Below, one piece after another: positions 29,927 through 39,465 of a DNA stretch of 64,000 nt. The notes beneath the pieces are model-generated. The model made no database searches. It saw nothing but the letters and a program-made list of their open reading frames with translations, and had not been told where the DNA came from. Source of the DNA: Aquabacter spiritensis (lineage in GTDB: Bacteria; Pseudomonadota; Alphaproteobacteria; Rhizobiales; Xanthobacteraceae); the NCBI RefSeq assembly GCF_004346185.1, contig NZ_SMAI01000020.1, positions 1 through 64,000 on the forward strand. Reading direction: 5' to 3'. The translations under genes were made by a program, and so were the position numbers. Each line of letters begins with the position of its first letter. The stretch's first letter is position 1.

Positions 29927-30164
29927 CGCTCATCCCCCACGCTTGTCCCGTTTCGCATAGGCGAGCCAGGGGAGATTGGCAAGCAGTGCGCCGCGGGCGG
30001 GGAGGATCGGCGCACCGGTGCCGGATATGACAGTTCTCGGAACACGGAAATTTTGCTAATTCTCAGGCTGCAGCTTGCGGCTTGGTCAGGAAGACGCCTG
30101 CGCACCATTGCCCTTTGGGGGAAGGGCGCCTGAAACCGCATGCTGGGACCTGCACCCGGGTCAC

Positions 30165-31334
30165 ATGAAGATCGATATTTTTACGATCTACGTCTTCCTG
30201 CTGTGCCTCGCCTGTGCCTTCGGCATGGTCTGGGCGATCGTTTGGCGCGCCTATGCGCATGTCGCGGGAGTCTCCGCCTGGGCGGCGTCCAGCCTGTGCC
30301 TCGCCTGCGCCGGGGCGTTTCTCGTCGCACACGGACTTTCCGGGGACGAGGACGTCAGCCTCGCCGCCAGGATCTGTATCACCTTCGGCCTGTGCCTGTT
30401 CTGGGTCGGCGCCCGGCGGTTCACCGGGCAGAGCGCGGCCTGGCCGATGGTCGCGGCGATCGTCGCCGCCGACCTCGTCTTCGCGCTCGCGACCCAGGGC
30501 CGCGCCGTCGCGCAATCGATCGGGTTCAGCGTCAGCGGGGCGGTCGTCTTCGGCCTCGTCATCCAGACCCTGCTGCCACACGTCGCCACCTCGCCCGCCG
30601 CCCGTCTCTCGGTCCTGTCCCTGGCGGTGGCGATCCTCGGCGAAGGGCTGCGGGCGGTCATCGTCGTGATGTTCGCGATGGATGTGCTTCCCGAAACGCT
30701 GTCGCGGCCGATCGGCCTGTTCGCCGTCATCTGCATGAGCTTCGGAATCGTCACCTGCCATTTCGGCTTCATCCTCGCCGTCATGGAGCGGGTGCGGTTC
30801 GAATTGTCCACCCTGGTCGTGGTCGACGAACTCACCGGCCTCGCGAGCCGGCGCCATTTCCTCAGCCAGCTGGGGATCGAACTCGGCCGCGCGCAACGCA
30901 CCGGGCGCGCCTTCTGCCTGCTCGTGGTCGATGTCGATGCGTTCAAGGCGATCAACGATGCCCACGGCCATGCGGCCGGGGACCTGTGCCTGCGCCGCTT
31001 CGGGGAAATCGCCTCGACCCGGCTCAGGCGGCGCGACGTCGTCGCCCGGCTCGGCGGCGACGAGTTCGGCATCATCCTGCCGGAGACGCGGCTCGACGAG
31101 GCGATGCGTGTCGCGGAAGATCTGCGGCTGGCGGTGCGCGAATCCCCTGCGCTGTACAAGGAGCAGGAAATCGTCCTGGCGGTGTCGATCGGGGTCACGG
31201 AATGGGACCCGCTGCGCGCATCGACCATCGAGGACCTGGTCGGAGATGCCGACCGCGCGCTCTACTGGGCGAAGGAAAGCGGCCGCGACCGCGTCGCCTT
31301 CTTTCCCGGCCCGATGCAGCCGGTGACCGAATAA
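30165..31334 (+). CDS. Membrane diguanylate cyclase (GGDEF)
   Basis: 389 residues. The N-terminal half has about six hydrophobic helices (residues 5-210), a membrane sensor of unknown ligand. The GGDEF domain begins at about 222 (VVDELTGLASRRHFLSQL) and has an intact RLGGDEFGIIL active site. The inhibitory I-site RxxD is present five residues upstream (RRRD). It should make cyclic di-GMP and be product-inhibited. No EAL domain is fused. The ATG 30165 begins the first helix; an in-frame start at 30075 lacks support. Confidence 0.9.
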   Translation: MKIDIFTIYVFLLCLACAFGMVWAIVWRAYAHVAGVSAWAASSLCLACAGAFLVAHGLSGDEDVSLAARICITFGLCLFWVGARRFTGQSAAWPMVAAIVAADLVFALATQGRAVAQSIGFSVSGAVVFGLVIQTLLPHVATSPAARLSVLSLAVAILGEGLRAVIVVMFAMDVLPETLSRPIGLFAVICMSFGIVTCHFGFILAVMERVRFELSTLVVVDELTGLASRRHFLSQLGIELGRAQRTGRAFCLLVVDVDAFKAINDAHGHAAGDLCLRRFGEIASTRLRRRDVVARLGGDEFGIILPETRLDEAMRVAEDLRLAVRESPALYKEQEIVLAVSIGVTEWDPLRASTIEDLVGDADRALYWAKESGRDRVAFFPGPMQPVTE

Positions 31335-31375
31335 GTGCGGCAGTCGGTCCGCCAGGCGAAGGGCCGAGCAGGGCG

Positions 31376-31696
31376 TCAGCGCACCCAGCGGCCCGGCACG
31401 AATACCCAGGTCCCGCGTCGGCGCACCCAGCTCGGTCCGATATAGCGAAAGCCCGGCCGTCCCCGCACCCAGGCGCCGGGCACCCAGACATAGCGGCGCG
31501 CGCGCGGGCTGAAGGTCCAATGTCCGGGGATCCAGACATAGCCGCGGCGCGGCGGCGGCAGCCGTTCCGCCCGCAATGGCGGCGGGGGACCCGGCGGTCC
31601 CCATTGGGCCTGCGCCGCATCCCTTGGGAGAATCGCCGCCGCGGGGGCGAGCGCGGCCGCGGCGAGAAGGTTGAAGAAGCTGCGGCGCGACAACAT
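31376..31696 (-). CDS. Exported YxWVPGxW-repeat protein with a twin-arginine signal
   Basis: 106 residues. The N-terminus LSRRSFFNLLAAAALAPAAA has the twin-arginine consensus SRRxFx, with a cleavage site near AAQA. The mature chain contains repeats YVWIPGHW, YVWVPGAW and WVFVPGRW, as in YXWGXW-repeat proteins of unknown function found in proteobacterial envelopes. It is flanked by the diguanylate cyclase (convergent) and tRNA-Lys. Confidence 0.7.
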   Translation of the reverse strand: MLSRRSFFNLLAAAALAPAAAILPRDAAQAQWGPPGPPPPLRAERLPPPRRGYVWIPGHWTFSPRARRYVWVPGAWVRGRPGFRYIGPSWVRRRGTWVFVPGRWVR

Positions 31697-31828
31697 GAAC
31701 GGGTCCTCGTCTGTCAGCGGGCGCGCAGGAGAGGATGGCCGGATGGCCGGTTCAAGGCAGCGCGGCCGCGGCCGTTTTTCGCGCCAGGTCCCGCAAATCG
31801 GGCCGGAATGGGGCGGATGCAATGGAGA

Positions 31829-31904
31829 TGGTGAGCCCGTCGGGATTCGAACCCGAGACCCCATGATTAAAAGTCACGTGCTCTACCGGCTGAGCTACGG
31901 GCTC
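31829..31904 (-). tRNA. tRNA-Lys(UUU)
   Basis: Read on the minus strand from 31904. Acceptor GAGCCCG pairs with CGGGCTC, the D arm is GCTC/GAGC, the anticodon stem-loop is CGTGA-CTTTTAA-TCATG and the T arm has GGTTCGAATCC. The anticodon is UUU, so the tRNA inserts lysine. The discriminator is A and CCA is encoded (31829-31831). A good promoter lies just upstream. Confidence 0.96.
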
Positions 31905-31916
31905 ACTGAGGGGGCG

Positions 31917-31945
31917 TAGGTAGGCCGGCCGGCGCCGGGGGTCAA
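31917..31945 (-). promoter_or_regulatory. Promoter of tRNA-Lys
   Basis: On the minus strand, TTGACC (31945-31940) and TACCTA (31922-31917) are 17 bases apart, with transcription expected to start about 6-8 bases before the mature tRNA. The -35 hexamer is identical to those of rplM and rpsM. Confidence 0.65.
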
Positions 31946-32084
31946 GTCCGGGAAAGGCGATCCGGCGCCGTTGATCGCGCTTCCGGCCGCCCCCCTCCGG
32001 GCGGCTGCGGCGGGGCGGACGGCGGTGCGCCGCATTGACCCGTTCCGCCCGGGCGCGCACCATCGCGGTGCGAGGGAGCGTAAA

Positions 32085-33248
32085 ATGCCTGTGATCAATC
32101 GCATCGCCGATGCCGCGGACGAACTCACCGCCTGGCGGCGTCACCTGCATGAAACGCCGGAACTGATGTACGACCTGCCGCAGACCGCGGCCTTCGTCGC
32201 GGAGCGCCTGCGCGCCTTCGGCTGCGACGAGGTGGTGACCGGGATCGGCCGCAGCGGCGTCGTCGGGGTGATCAAAGGGCAGGGCGACGCCACGCGCGCG
32301 GTCGCGCTGCGCGCCGACATGGATGCGCTGCCGATCCACGAATCGACCGGCGCGGCCTATGCCTCGCGCAATCCGGGCAAGATGCATGCCTGCGGCCATG
32401 ACGGCCACACCACCATGCTGCTCGGCGCCGCCCGCCATCTCGCCGAAACGCGTCGCTTCGCCGGCAGCGCCATCCTGGTGTTCCAGCCGGCCGAAGAGGG
32501 CGGCGCCGGCGGGCGCGCCATGGTCGAGGACGGGCTGATGGACCGCTTCGCGATCGAGGAGGTCTACGGCATGCACAATCTGCCGGGCCTGCCGGTCGGC
32601 CGGTTCGCGCTGCGCGAGGGCGCGATCATGGCGTCCGCCGACCATGTCGAGATCATCGTGGCGGGGCGGGGCGCCCATGCCGCGCGCCCGGACCAGGGAA
32701 TCGACGCGGTGCTGACCGGCGCCTCGATCGTCACCGCCTTGCAGCAGGTGGTGGCGCGCAACGTCGATCCGCTGGCGTCCGGGGTCGTCTCGATTTCGAT
32801 GTTCCATGCCGGGGACGCCGACAATGTCCTGCCGCAGACCGCCCGCCTCGTCGGCACGATGCGCAGCCTGAGCCCCGCCGTGCGGCAGCAATTGCGCGCC
32901 CGCGTGCGTCAGGTGGCGGAGGGGGTCGGCGCGGCGTTCGGGGCCTCGGTGACGGTCGACATCGCGGAGGGCTATCCCGCCACCCTGAACCATGCCGACC
33001 AGACGGCATTCGCCCGCGCGGTCGCCGAAGAGGTGGTCGGCGCGGCGCAGGTCGATTGGGATGCGCCGCCGCTGATGGCCGCCGAGGACTTCGCTTATAT
33101 GCTGGAGGCGCGGCCGGGCGCCTATTTGTTCATCGGCAATGGCGACAGTGCCGGGCTCCACCACCCGGCTTATGATTTCAGCGATGCGGCCCTGCCGGTG
33201 GGCGCATCCTTCTGGGTGCGGCTGATCGAGCGCGCCCTGCCGCTCTGA
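32085..33248 (+). CDS. M20-family amidohydrolase (hippurate hydrolase-like)
   Basis: 387 residues. The M20D signature is complete: RRHLHETPELMYDLPQTAAF, the metal site ACGHDGHTTMLLGAAR, the catalytic EEGGAGGRAM and the late metal histidine in GLHHPAYDFSD. Such enzymes release amino acids from N-acyl or aromatic conjugates; the substrate cannot be fixed from sequence. ATG 32085 follows GAGGGAG at 32072-32078, and the longer frame from 31971 lacks homology. Confidence 0.9.
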   Translation: MPVINRIADAADELTAWRRHLHETPELMYDLPQTAAFVAERLRAFGCDEVVTGIGRSGVVGVIKGQGDATRAVALRADMDALPIHESTGAAYASRNPGKMHACGHDGHTTMLLGAARHLAETRRFAGSAILVFQPAEEGGAGGRAMVEDGLMDRFAIEEVYGMHNLPGLPVGRFALREGAIMASADHVEIIVAGRGAHAARPDQGIDAVLTGASIVTALQQVVARNVDPLASGVVSISMFHAGDADNVLPQTARLVGTMRSLSPAVRQQLRARVRQVAEGVGAAFGASVTVDIAEGYPATLNHADQTAFARAVAEEVVGAAQVDWDAPPLMAAEDFAYMLEARPGAYLFIGNGDSAGLHHPAYDFSDAALPVGASFWVRLIERALPL

Positions 33249-33313
33249 GATCCGACCGGAGGCTGCGGCCACGCCCAAATCGGGCTCACGTCAGCGCTCC
33301 ATTCGGGCGGGAA

Positions 33314-33562
33314 TCAGCGCCGCAGCCGGAACGTCAGAAGGCCCGGCTCGATCTGCTTGTCCTCCAGCGCCGCGCCGGTCTCCTGCGCGAGATGGGGAAT
33401 GTCGATCACCGCCATCGGATCGGTGCAGGTGACGACGAGGGCCGTGCCGGGGGCGAGGCGGGTGAGCGCCTTGCGCGTGTGCAGCGCCGGCAAGGGGCAT
33501 TTCAGCCCGCGCAGATCGAGATGCACGTCGCCGCGCTCCGGCGGCGCGGGTTTCGCGCTCAT
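33314..33562 (-). CDS. TusA/SirA-like sulfurtransferase protein
   Basis: 82 residues with the TusA fold. The motif [18 protein letters not shown] holds the CPxP cysteine that carries persulfide sulfur. Family members relay sulfur for tRNA thiolation, molybdopterin or sulfur oxidation; its target here is unknown. Its ATG overlaps the gltX stop, so the two are translationally coupled. Confidence 0.88.
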   Translation of the reverse strand: MSAKPAPPERGDVHLDLRGLKCPLPALHTRKALTRLAPGTALVVTCTDPMAVIDIPHLAQETGAALEDKQIEPGLLTFRLRR

Positions 33563-34974
33563 ACGGCCTGGTCCCGCAGCCGGGCGAGGCTTTCCGCGCG
33601 GCCGAGCACCGCCAGCACGTCGAAGATCGGCGGCGATGTGGTGCGACCGGTGAGCGCGGCGCGCAGCGGCTGGGCGACGGCGCCGAGCTTCACGCCGGTC
33701 TCCTGGGCATAGGCGCGCACCACCTCTTCGGTCGCACCCGCAGTCCATTCCGCCGCTTCGAGCGGCGGCAGAAGACGGGCGAGATGGCCGCGGGCCTCGG
33801 GTGTCAGCAGAGCGGCGGCCTTCTCCTCCATCGGCAGAGGCCGCGCGGCGAACAGGAATTCGGCATTGTCGAGAAGCTCGACCAGGGTCTTCGCCCGCTC
33901 CTTCAGCCCCGGCATGGCAGCGAGCAACTGGGCGCGGCGCTCCGGCGTCATCCGTGCTTCGCGCACCGCTGCATCCGGCAGATGCGGGATCAGCGCCTCG
34001 ACGGCGCAGAGCAGATCGGCGTCATCGGCTGCGCGCATATAATGGCCATTGAGATTTTCCAGCTTCTGGAAATCGAACCGCGCCGCCGAACGGCCGACGC
34101 GATCGAGATCGAAATGGCGGACCATCTCCTCGGTGGTGAACATTTCTTGGTCGCCGTGGCTCCAGCCGAGCCGGACGAGATAATTGCGCAGCGCCGCCGG
34201 CAGATATCCCATGTCGCGATAGGCGTCGACGCCGAGCGCGCCGTGACGCTTGGAGAGCTTCGCGCCGTCCGGTCCGTGGATCAGGGGGATGTGCGCCATA
34301 GCCGGCACGTCCCAGTCGAGCGCGCGATAGATCTGGGTCTGGCGCGCCGCATTGGTGAGGTGGTCGTCGCCTCGAATGACATGCGTGACGCCCATGTCGT
34401 GATCGTCCACCACGACCGCCAGCATATAGGTCGGATTGCCGTCGGAGCGCAGCAGGACGAGGTCGTCGAGATCCTTGTTGGGGAAGGTGACGGTGCCCTG
34501 GACCATGTCCTCGATCACGGTCGTGCCCTCCTGCGGTGCGCGCAGGCGGATCACCGGGGCGCGGTCCGCCGGCCGGTCGGCGGGGTCGCGGTCGCGCCAG
34601 CGGCCGTCATAGCGCGGCGGGCGTCCCTCCCGGCGGGCGCTCTCGCGCATCTCGTCCAGTTCTTCCGGAGTCGCATAGCAGGGATAGGCGTTGCCGCGGG
34701 CGATCATCTCCTCGACGGCCGCCCGGTGCCGCGCCGCGCGGGCGAATTGATAGACCACGTCCCCGTCCCACGTGATGCCCAGCCACGAGAGCCCTTCGAT
34801 GATCGCGTCGATCGCCGGCTTGGTGGAGCGCTGGCGGTCGGTGTCCTCGATCCGCAGCAGCATCTTGCCGCCCTTGGCCTGTGCATAGAGCCAGTTGAAC
34901 AGAGCGGTGCGCGCCCCGCCGATATGCAGGAAGCCGGTGGGCGAGGGGGCGAAGCGGGTGACGATCTCAGGCAT
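33559..34974 (-). CDS. gltX: Glutamyl-tRNA synthetase
   Basis: 471 residues, class I synthetase. The HIGH motif is [20 protein letters not shown] at the N-terminus and the KMSKS counterpart is [10 protein letters not shown] at about 240. It charges tRNA-Glu. Many Hyphomicrobiales have two gltX copies, one misacylating tRNA-Gln; which copy this is cannot be decided here. The start at 34974 is fixed by [14 protein letters not shown]. It diverges from comEC across 53 bases. Confidence 0.95.
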   Translation of the reverse strand: MPEIVTRFAPSPTGFLHIGGARTALFNWLYAQAKGGKMLLRIEDTDRQRSTKPAIDAIIEGLSWLGITWDGDVVYQFARAARHRAAVEEMIARGNAYPCYATPEELDEMRESARREGRPPRYDGRWRDRDPADRPADRAPVIRLRAPQEGTTVIEDMVQGTVTFPNKDLDDLVLLRSDGNPTYMLAVVVDDHDMGVTHVIRGDDHLTNAARQTQIYRALDWDVPAMAHIPLIHGPDGAKLSKRHGALGVDAYRDMGYLPAALRNYLVRLGWSHGDQEMFTTEEMVRHFDLDRVGRSAARFDFQKLENLNGHYMRAADDADLLCAVEALIPHLPDAAVREARMTPERRAQLLAAMPGLKERAKTLVELLDNAEFLFAARPLPMEEKAAALLTPEARGHLARLLPPLEAAEWTAGATEEVVRAYAQETGVKLGAVAQPLRAALTGRTTSPPIFDVLAVLGRAESLARLRDQAV

Positions 34975-35027
34975 CTTGTCCGGTCGGGCGCGGGAATGAA
35001 GGTGCGGCGCGAAAGGCGCGAAGGCCC

Positions 35028-37331
35028 ATGGCGCGCGGGCGGCGCCCATGTAGCATAGGCGCGCGGGTTGGGGAACGCGCGGTGCAGCGCAGCGGGCAAA
35101 GCCGGTCGGCCGGGGGGCGGGCGGTGGCGGGGACCGTCTCCGGTTCCGCCGGCGCTGCCGCGCGTCCGAGGCCCCGCGGTCTCGCGGACCGGCTCGCCGC
35201 AGCCGCGGCGCGCCTCGCGCGCGATGCCGAGGCGGAAGCGGCCTCGGGCCGGCTCGGCCTCTGGCTGCCGGTCGTCTTCGCCGCCGGCATCCTCGCTTAT
35301 TTCGGGGCCGCGCAGGAGCCCGTGCTGGTCGCCACGCTGGCGCTCGCAGCCCTGCTCTGGGGCGGTGCTGCGCTGGCGCGGGGGCATCGTATCGCGTTCG
35401 CGCTCCTGGCGGCTGCCGCCGCCTTCGCATCCGGCTTCGCCGTCGCGACCGTTCAGACCGCGCGCATTGCCCATCCGGTCATCGTGCCGCCGTCCGCCGC
35501 CGTGCGGCTGACCGGCTATGTCGAGCGGGTGGAACGCCGGCCGAACGCGGACCGCATCCTGTTGCGGGTGACGGCGGCCGAGGGGAGGGGCCTCGATCCG
35601 GTGCCCGATCTGGTGCGGCTGTCGCTGCGGCCGGGGACTGCGCCGCCGACCGGCACGCCGGTCGCGCAGCGCGCGCGGCTGCTGCCGCCGCTCGGTCCCG
35701 CGGCCCCGGGGGCGCACGATTTTGCGCGCGCGCCCTGGTTCGAAGGAATCGGTGCGATCGGCTACGGCCTCGGCAAGCCGGAGCCGGCGGCGATCGCGAC
35801 CCCGCCGCCGCTGCGGGTGCGGTTCGCCGCCGGGATCGCACAGGTGCGCGCGGCGCTCGCGGCGCGCATCCGGGCGGCGGTCGGCGGGCCGCCGGGGGAA
35901 ATCGCGGTGGCGCTGGTCACCGGGGACCGGGCGGGCATCCCGTCAGCGATCGAGGAAAGCATGCGGCTGTCCGGGCTCACTCATGTCCTCTCGATCTCGG
36001 GTCTGCACATGGCGATGGTCGCGGGAACGCTGTTCGCCTTGGTGCGGGGCCTGCTCGCCCTCGCGCCGCCGCTCGCCCTCGGCTTCCCGATCAAGTCCGC
36101 GGCAGCCGCCGCGGCGCTGGCGGGGGGCGCCTTTTATTTGCTGCTGTCGGGAAACGACGTCCCGGCGCAGCGCTCGTTTCTGATGACCGCCGTGGTGCTG
36201 CTCGGCGTCCTGGTCGGCCGTCCGGCGCTCAATCTGCGCACCGTCGCGGTCGCCGCGATCCTGGTCCTCGCGCTCGCACCGGTCTCGGTACTCGAGCCGG
36301 GGACGCAGATGTCGTTCGCCGCCACCCTCGCTCTGGTCGCCGCCTATGAGCGGGTCCAGCCCTTGCGCGGCCGGGCGCCGCCGGATCGGTTCGCGGGGCG
36401 CATTCTGTTCAAATGCGCGGTCTTCTTCGCCGGGCTGGCGCTGACCTCGCTGGTCGCCGGGCTCGCCACCGCGCCGTTCGGGGCTTTGCACTTCCAGCGG
36501 CTCGCGCCCTATGGCCTGCTCGCCAACCTCGCCGCGATGCCGGTCGTCTCGCTGATCGTCATGCCGTTCGGCCTCCTCGGCGTGCTGCTTCTGCCGTTCG
36601 GATGGGATGCGCCCGCCTTCGCCGCTATGGGCGCCGGGATCGAGGCGATGGTCGCCATTTCCGATCGGGTCGCGGGCCTGCCGGGATCGAACTTCCGCAC
36701 CGATATCGTCAATCCGGCCTGCGCCGGTGCCGCGGCGCTCGCTTTGTGCGCCCTCTGCCTGTTGCGGGGATGGCTGGTCGCGCTCGCTCTGGTGCCGGCC
36801 GTCGCCGCGCTGGCCTTCGCCGGGGCGCCGCCGCGTGCCGATATTCTCATCGCCTCCGATGCGCGCACCGTCGCGGTGCGCGGCAGCGATGGATTCTTGG
36901 CCGTTGCGGGCGCGGGGGCGAACCGGATCGCCGTGGCGCAATGGCTCGCCCGGGAGGGGGATGCGCGGGCGGCCGATGCGCCCGATCTCGCCGTCGGCTT
37001 CGTCTGCGACCGGCTGGGTTGCGCCGCGCCCCTGCCGGGCGGCGGGCGGCTCGCTTTGTCGCGCCGCGTGGAGGGTCTCGAAGCCGATTGCCTGGAAGCC
37101 GACATCGTAGTGACACCGCGCCCGGCGCCGCTGCGCTGCCCGGCCCGCGTCTTTTCGCCCGACGCGCTCGCCCGGAGCGGCGCCGTCGCTCTGTTCCGGT
37201 CGGACGGCGGCTGGCGTGTCGTGCCCGCCCGGCCCGAGGGCGTGGCCCGCCCCTGGATGGCGCCGCGCCCCGACCGGCCGGCGGAACCGGCCGGCCGCGC
37301 CTCGGATCCAGCGCGCGATGCGGCGCAATAG
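35028..37331 (+). CDS. ComEC/Rec2-family DNA uptake channel protein
   Basis: Up to 767 residues. The DUF4131 N-terminal region (TM helices at about 77-130) leads to the competence domain with [35 protein letters not shown] and [18 protein letters not shown], and ends in a short degenerate C-terminal domain without the complete metallo-beta-lactamase motif HxHxDH. It probably transports single-stranded DNA if a competence system exists; none is seen nearby. The first 50 residues are unusual and the true start may be further in, for example GTG 35082. Confidence 0.85.
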   Translation: MARGRRPCSIGARVGERAVQRSGQSRSAGGRAVAGTVSGSAGAAARPRPRGLADRLAAAAARLARDAEAEAASGRLGLWLPVVFAAGILAYFGAAQEPVLVATLALAALLWGGAALARGHRIAFALLAAAAAFASGFAVATVQTARIAHPVIVPPSAAVRLTGYVERVERRPNADRILLRVTAAEGRGLDPVPDLVRLSLRPGTAPPTGTPVAQRARLLPPLGPAAPGAHDFARAPWFEGIGAIGYGLGKPEPAAIATPPPLRVRFAAGIAQVRAALAARIRAAVGGPPGEIAVALVTGDRAGIPSAIEESMRLSGLTHVLSISGLHMAMVAGTLFALVRGLLALAPPLALGFPIKSAAAAAALAGGAFYLLLSGNDVPAQRSFLMTAVVLLGVLVGRPALNLRTVAVAAILVLALAPVSVLEPGTQMSFAATLALVAAYERVQPLRGRAPPDRFAGRILFKCAVFFAGLALTSLVAGLATAPFGALHFQRLAPYGLLANLAAMPVVSLIVMPFGLLGVLLLPFGWDAPAFAAMGAGIEAMVAISDRVAGLPGSNFRTDIVNPACAGAAALALCALCLLRGWLVALALVPAVAALAFAGAPPRADILIASDARTVAVRGSDGFLAVAGAGANRIAVAQWLAREGDARAADAPDLAVGFVCDRLGCAAPLPGGGRLALSRRVEGLEADCLEADIVVTPRPAPLRCPARVFSPDALARSGAVALFRSDGGWRVVPARPEGVARPWMAPRPDRPAEPAGRASDPARDAAQ

Positions 37332-37372
37332 GGCCTGGTCCGTCGGCGTGTCGGGCGCCGGATCCCGGCCGA

Positions 37373-38137
37373 TCAGCCGTTCTTGCGTTCGACGGCGGTC
37401 TTCAGATAGGGCGGACGCGGGATCGCGGCATGGGCGGCACGCAGGGCCGCCGACCAGCGCTCGCGCAGATCGTGGAAATAGGGCTCGCCCGGCTCGATTC
37501 GATAGCGCAGCTCCGCCTCCAGCGCGTCCGGGCAGAGGACGAGGACGTCGATCGGCAGTCCGACCCCGAGGTTCGAGCGCATGGTCGAATCCATCGAGAT
37601 CAGGCTCGATTTCAGCGCGTCCGAGATGTCCATGTCATAAGAGACGGCGCGATCCAGGACCGGCTTGCCATATTTGTGCTCGCCGATCTGGAGGAAGGGC
37701 GTGTCGGTGGTGCATTCGATGAAATTGCCGGCCGAATACACCATGAACAGGCGCAGCGGGCCGCCGGCAATCTGGCCGCCCAGCAGAAACGAGACGTCGA
37801 AATTCACATTGCTCTGTTCGAGCGCGCCGCCGTCGAAACTGTGGACCTGGCGGATCGCGCGGCCGACCAGCTGCGCGGCCTGGAACATGGTGCGCGAGTC
37901 GCGCAGCATCTGGCGCTCCCCCGCCTCGTGGTCCTCGACCCCCTCATGCAGGAGGCTGATCACGGATTGCGAGACCGAAAGATTTCCGGCCGAGGCGATG
38001 CCGATCACGTAATGACCGGGCTCCTCGAAGATGTGCAGCTTTCGGAACGTCGAGATGTTGTCGAGACCCGCATTGGTGCGCGTGTCCGCGATCATTACGA
38101 GGCCCGTCCGGACCAACACGCCGCAGCAGTATGTCAT
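37373..38137 (-). CDS. Anbu, proteasome-type N-terminal-nucleophile protease
   Basis: 254 residues. The Anbu (ancestral beta subunit) N-terminus MTYCCGVLVRTGLVMIADTR retains Thr2, exposed as nucleophile after Met removal, with Asp18 and Lys33 (NAGLDNISTFRKLHIF) in the expected places. Anbu forms ring or helical assemblies with weak peptidase activity. It usually sits with an alpha-E protein, a circularly permuted ATP-grasp and a transglutaminase; none is present here. It follows the acyltransferase gene by 94 bases on the same strand. Confidence 0.92.
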   Translation of the reverse strand: MTYCCGVLVRTGLVMIADTRTNAGLDNISTFRKLHIFEEPGHYVIGIASAGNLSVSQSVISLLHEGVEDHEAGERQMLRDSRTMFQAAQLVGRAIRQVHSFDGGALEQSNVNFDVSFLLGGQIAGGPLRLFMVYSAGNFIECTTDTPFLQIGEHKYGKPVLDRAVSYDMDISDALKSSLISMDSTMRSNLGVGLPIDVLVLCPDALEAELRYRIEPGEPYFHDLRERWSAALRAAHAAIPRPPYLKTAVERKNG

Positions 38138-38231
38138 TGCCCTTCCTCGCCCACCGCGACTTATAGCGGGGCACGCGGTCCGGCCGCAACGTGGCTGTGC
38201 GTCCGGCGGCCACCTCTTTTGCCTGGCGCCC

Positions 38232-39410
38232 TCAGTCCTGCTCCTCGGGCGCGGCGCCGCGACGGAACGGCCCGAGCTCGGAGAGATCGGCCCCCGCCTG
38301 GCTCACATAGTCCCGCTCGCGCTTGAGATAGTGCGCGACGGCGCGGCGCAGATCGGCATCGGCGATCCAGTGCGCCGAATAGGTGAAGGTGGGCAGATAG
38401 CCGCGCGCGAGCTTGTGCTCGCCCTGCGCGCCGGCTTCCACCACCTTGAGCTTGCGGGCGATCGCGAAGTCCATGGCCTGGTGGTAGCAGACCTCGAAAT
38501 GCAAAAAGGGGTGATGCTCCACCGCGCCCCAATAGCGGCCGTAGAGCGTTTCCTCGCCGATCAGATTGAGCGCGCCGGCGATGTAGCGGCCGCCGCGGCG
38601 CGCCATCACCAGCAGAACGCGGTCGGCCATCCGCTCGCCGAGCAGCGAAAAGAAGTGCCGGTTGAGATAGGGCCGGCCCCATTTGCGGGAGCCGGTATCC
38701 ATATAGAAGGCGAAGAAGGCGTCCCAGGCGGCCTCGGTGATGGCGGGACCGGTCAGGTGTTCGATGGTGATGCCGGGGCTCAACGCCTCCCGGCGTTCGC
38801 GCCGGAGCGCCTTGCGCTTGCGGGAGGCGAGCGCCTCGAGGAAGTCCTCGTAGGTCGCGTATCCCTCGTTCCGCCAATGGAATTGCTGGTCGATGCGCTG
38901 CAGGAAGCCGAGCGCGCCGAGCCGGGCCCATTCCGGTTCGGTGGCGAAGGTGACATGCACCGAGGAGGCCTGATGACGCCGCGCCAGTTCGACGAGGCCG
39001 GCCGCCAGCATGTCCTGCCGCCGCGCTTCGTCCGGACCCGGACGCGCCATCAGGCGCTGTCCCGTCACCGGGGTGAAGGGCACGCTGACCTGGAGCTTGG
39101 GATAATAGCGTCCGCCGGCCCGTTCATACGCATCGGCCCAGCCTTGGTCGAAGACATATTCGCCGCGCGAATGGCTCTTGAGATAGGCCGGCACCACGCC
39201 CGCCGGCCCGCCGGCCGGCGCGTCGAGCACCAGATGCTGCGGCTGCCAGCCGGCCCGGGCGCCGACGCAGCCGGCATCTTCGAGGGTTTTGAGAAAGGCA
39301 TGGGAGACGAACGGCTCCGGCGCGGCGGCCGTTCCGGCGGCACACGAATCCCAATCGCCGGCGGCGATGTCGGAGAGGCCGGCCAGGATACGAAGGTGCG
39401 CCTCGGTCAT
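38232..39410 (-). CDS. COG3146-type GNAT/FemAB-like acyltransferase
   Basis: 392 residues. It matches the family annotated as peptidoglycan biosynthesis/recognition N-acyltransferases: FVSHAFLKTLEDAGCVGART-like N-terminus, ASRKRKALRRERREAL central basic motif and FEVCYHQAMDFAIARKLKVV-EAGAQGEHKLARGY near the C-terminus, with RKWGRPYLNRHFF between. It probably transfers an acyl or aminoacyl group, but the substrate is not established. Its gene lies 55 bases after DUF4424 and precedes Anbu. Confidence 0.85.
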   Translation of the reverse strand: MTEAHLRILAGLSDIAAGDWDSCAAGTAAAPEPFVSHAFLKTLEDAGCVGARAGWQPQHLVLDAPAGGPAGVVPAYLKSHSRGEYVFDQGWADAYERAGGRYYPKLQVSVPFTPVTGQRLMARPGPDEARRQDMLAAGLVELARRHQASSVHVTFATEPEWARLGALGFLQRIDQQFHWRNEGYATYEDFLEALASRKRKALRRERREALSPGITIEHLTGPAITEAAWDAFFAFYMDTGSRKWGRPYLNRHFFSLLGERMADRVLLVMARRGGRYIAGALNLIGEETLYGRYWGAVEHHPFLHFEVCYHQAMDFAIARKLKVVEAGAQGEHKLARGYLPTFTYSAHWIADADLRRAVAHYLKRERDYVSQAGADLSELGPFRRGAAPEEQD

Positions 39411-39465
39411 CGCGGCTATAATCGGCCCCGAGGCGTCGGCCCGGAAGGGCGGTGCAAGGTCGCAC

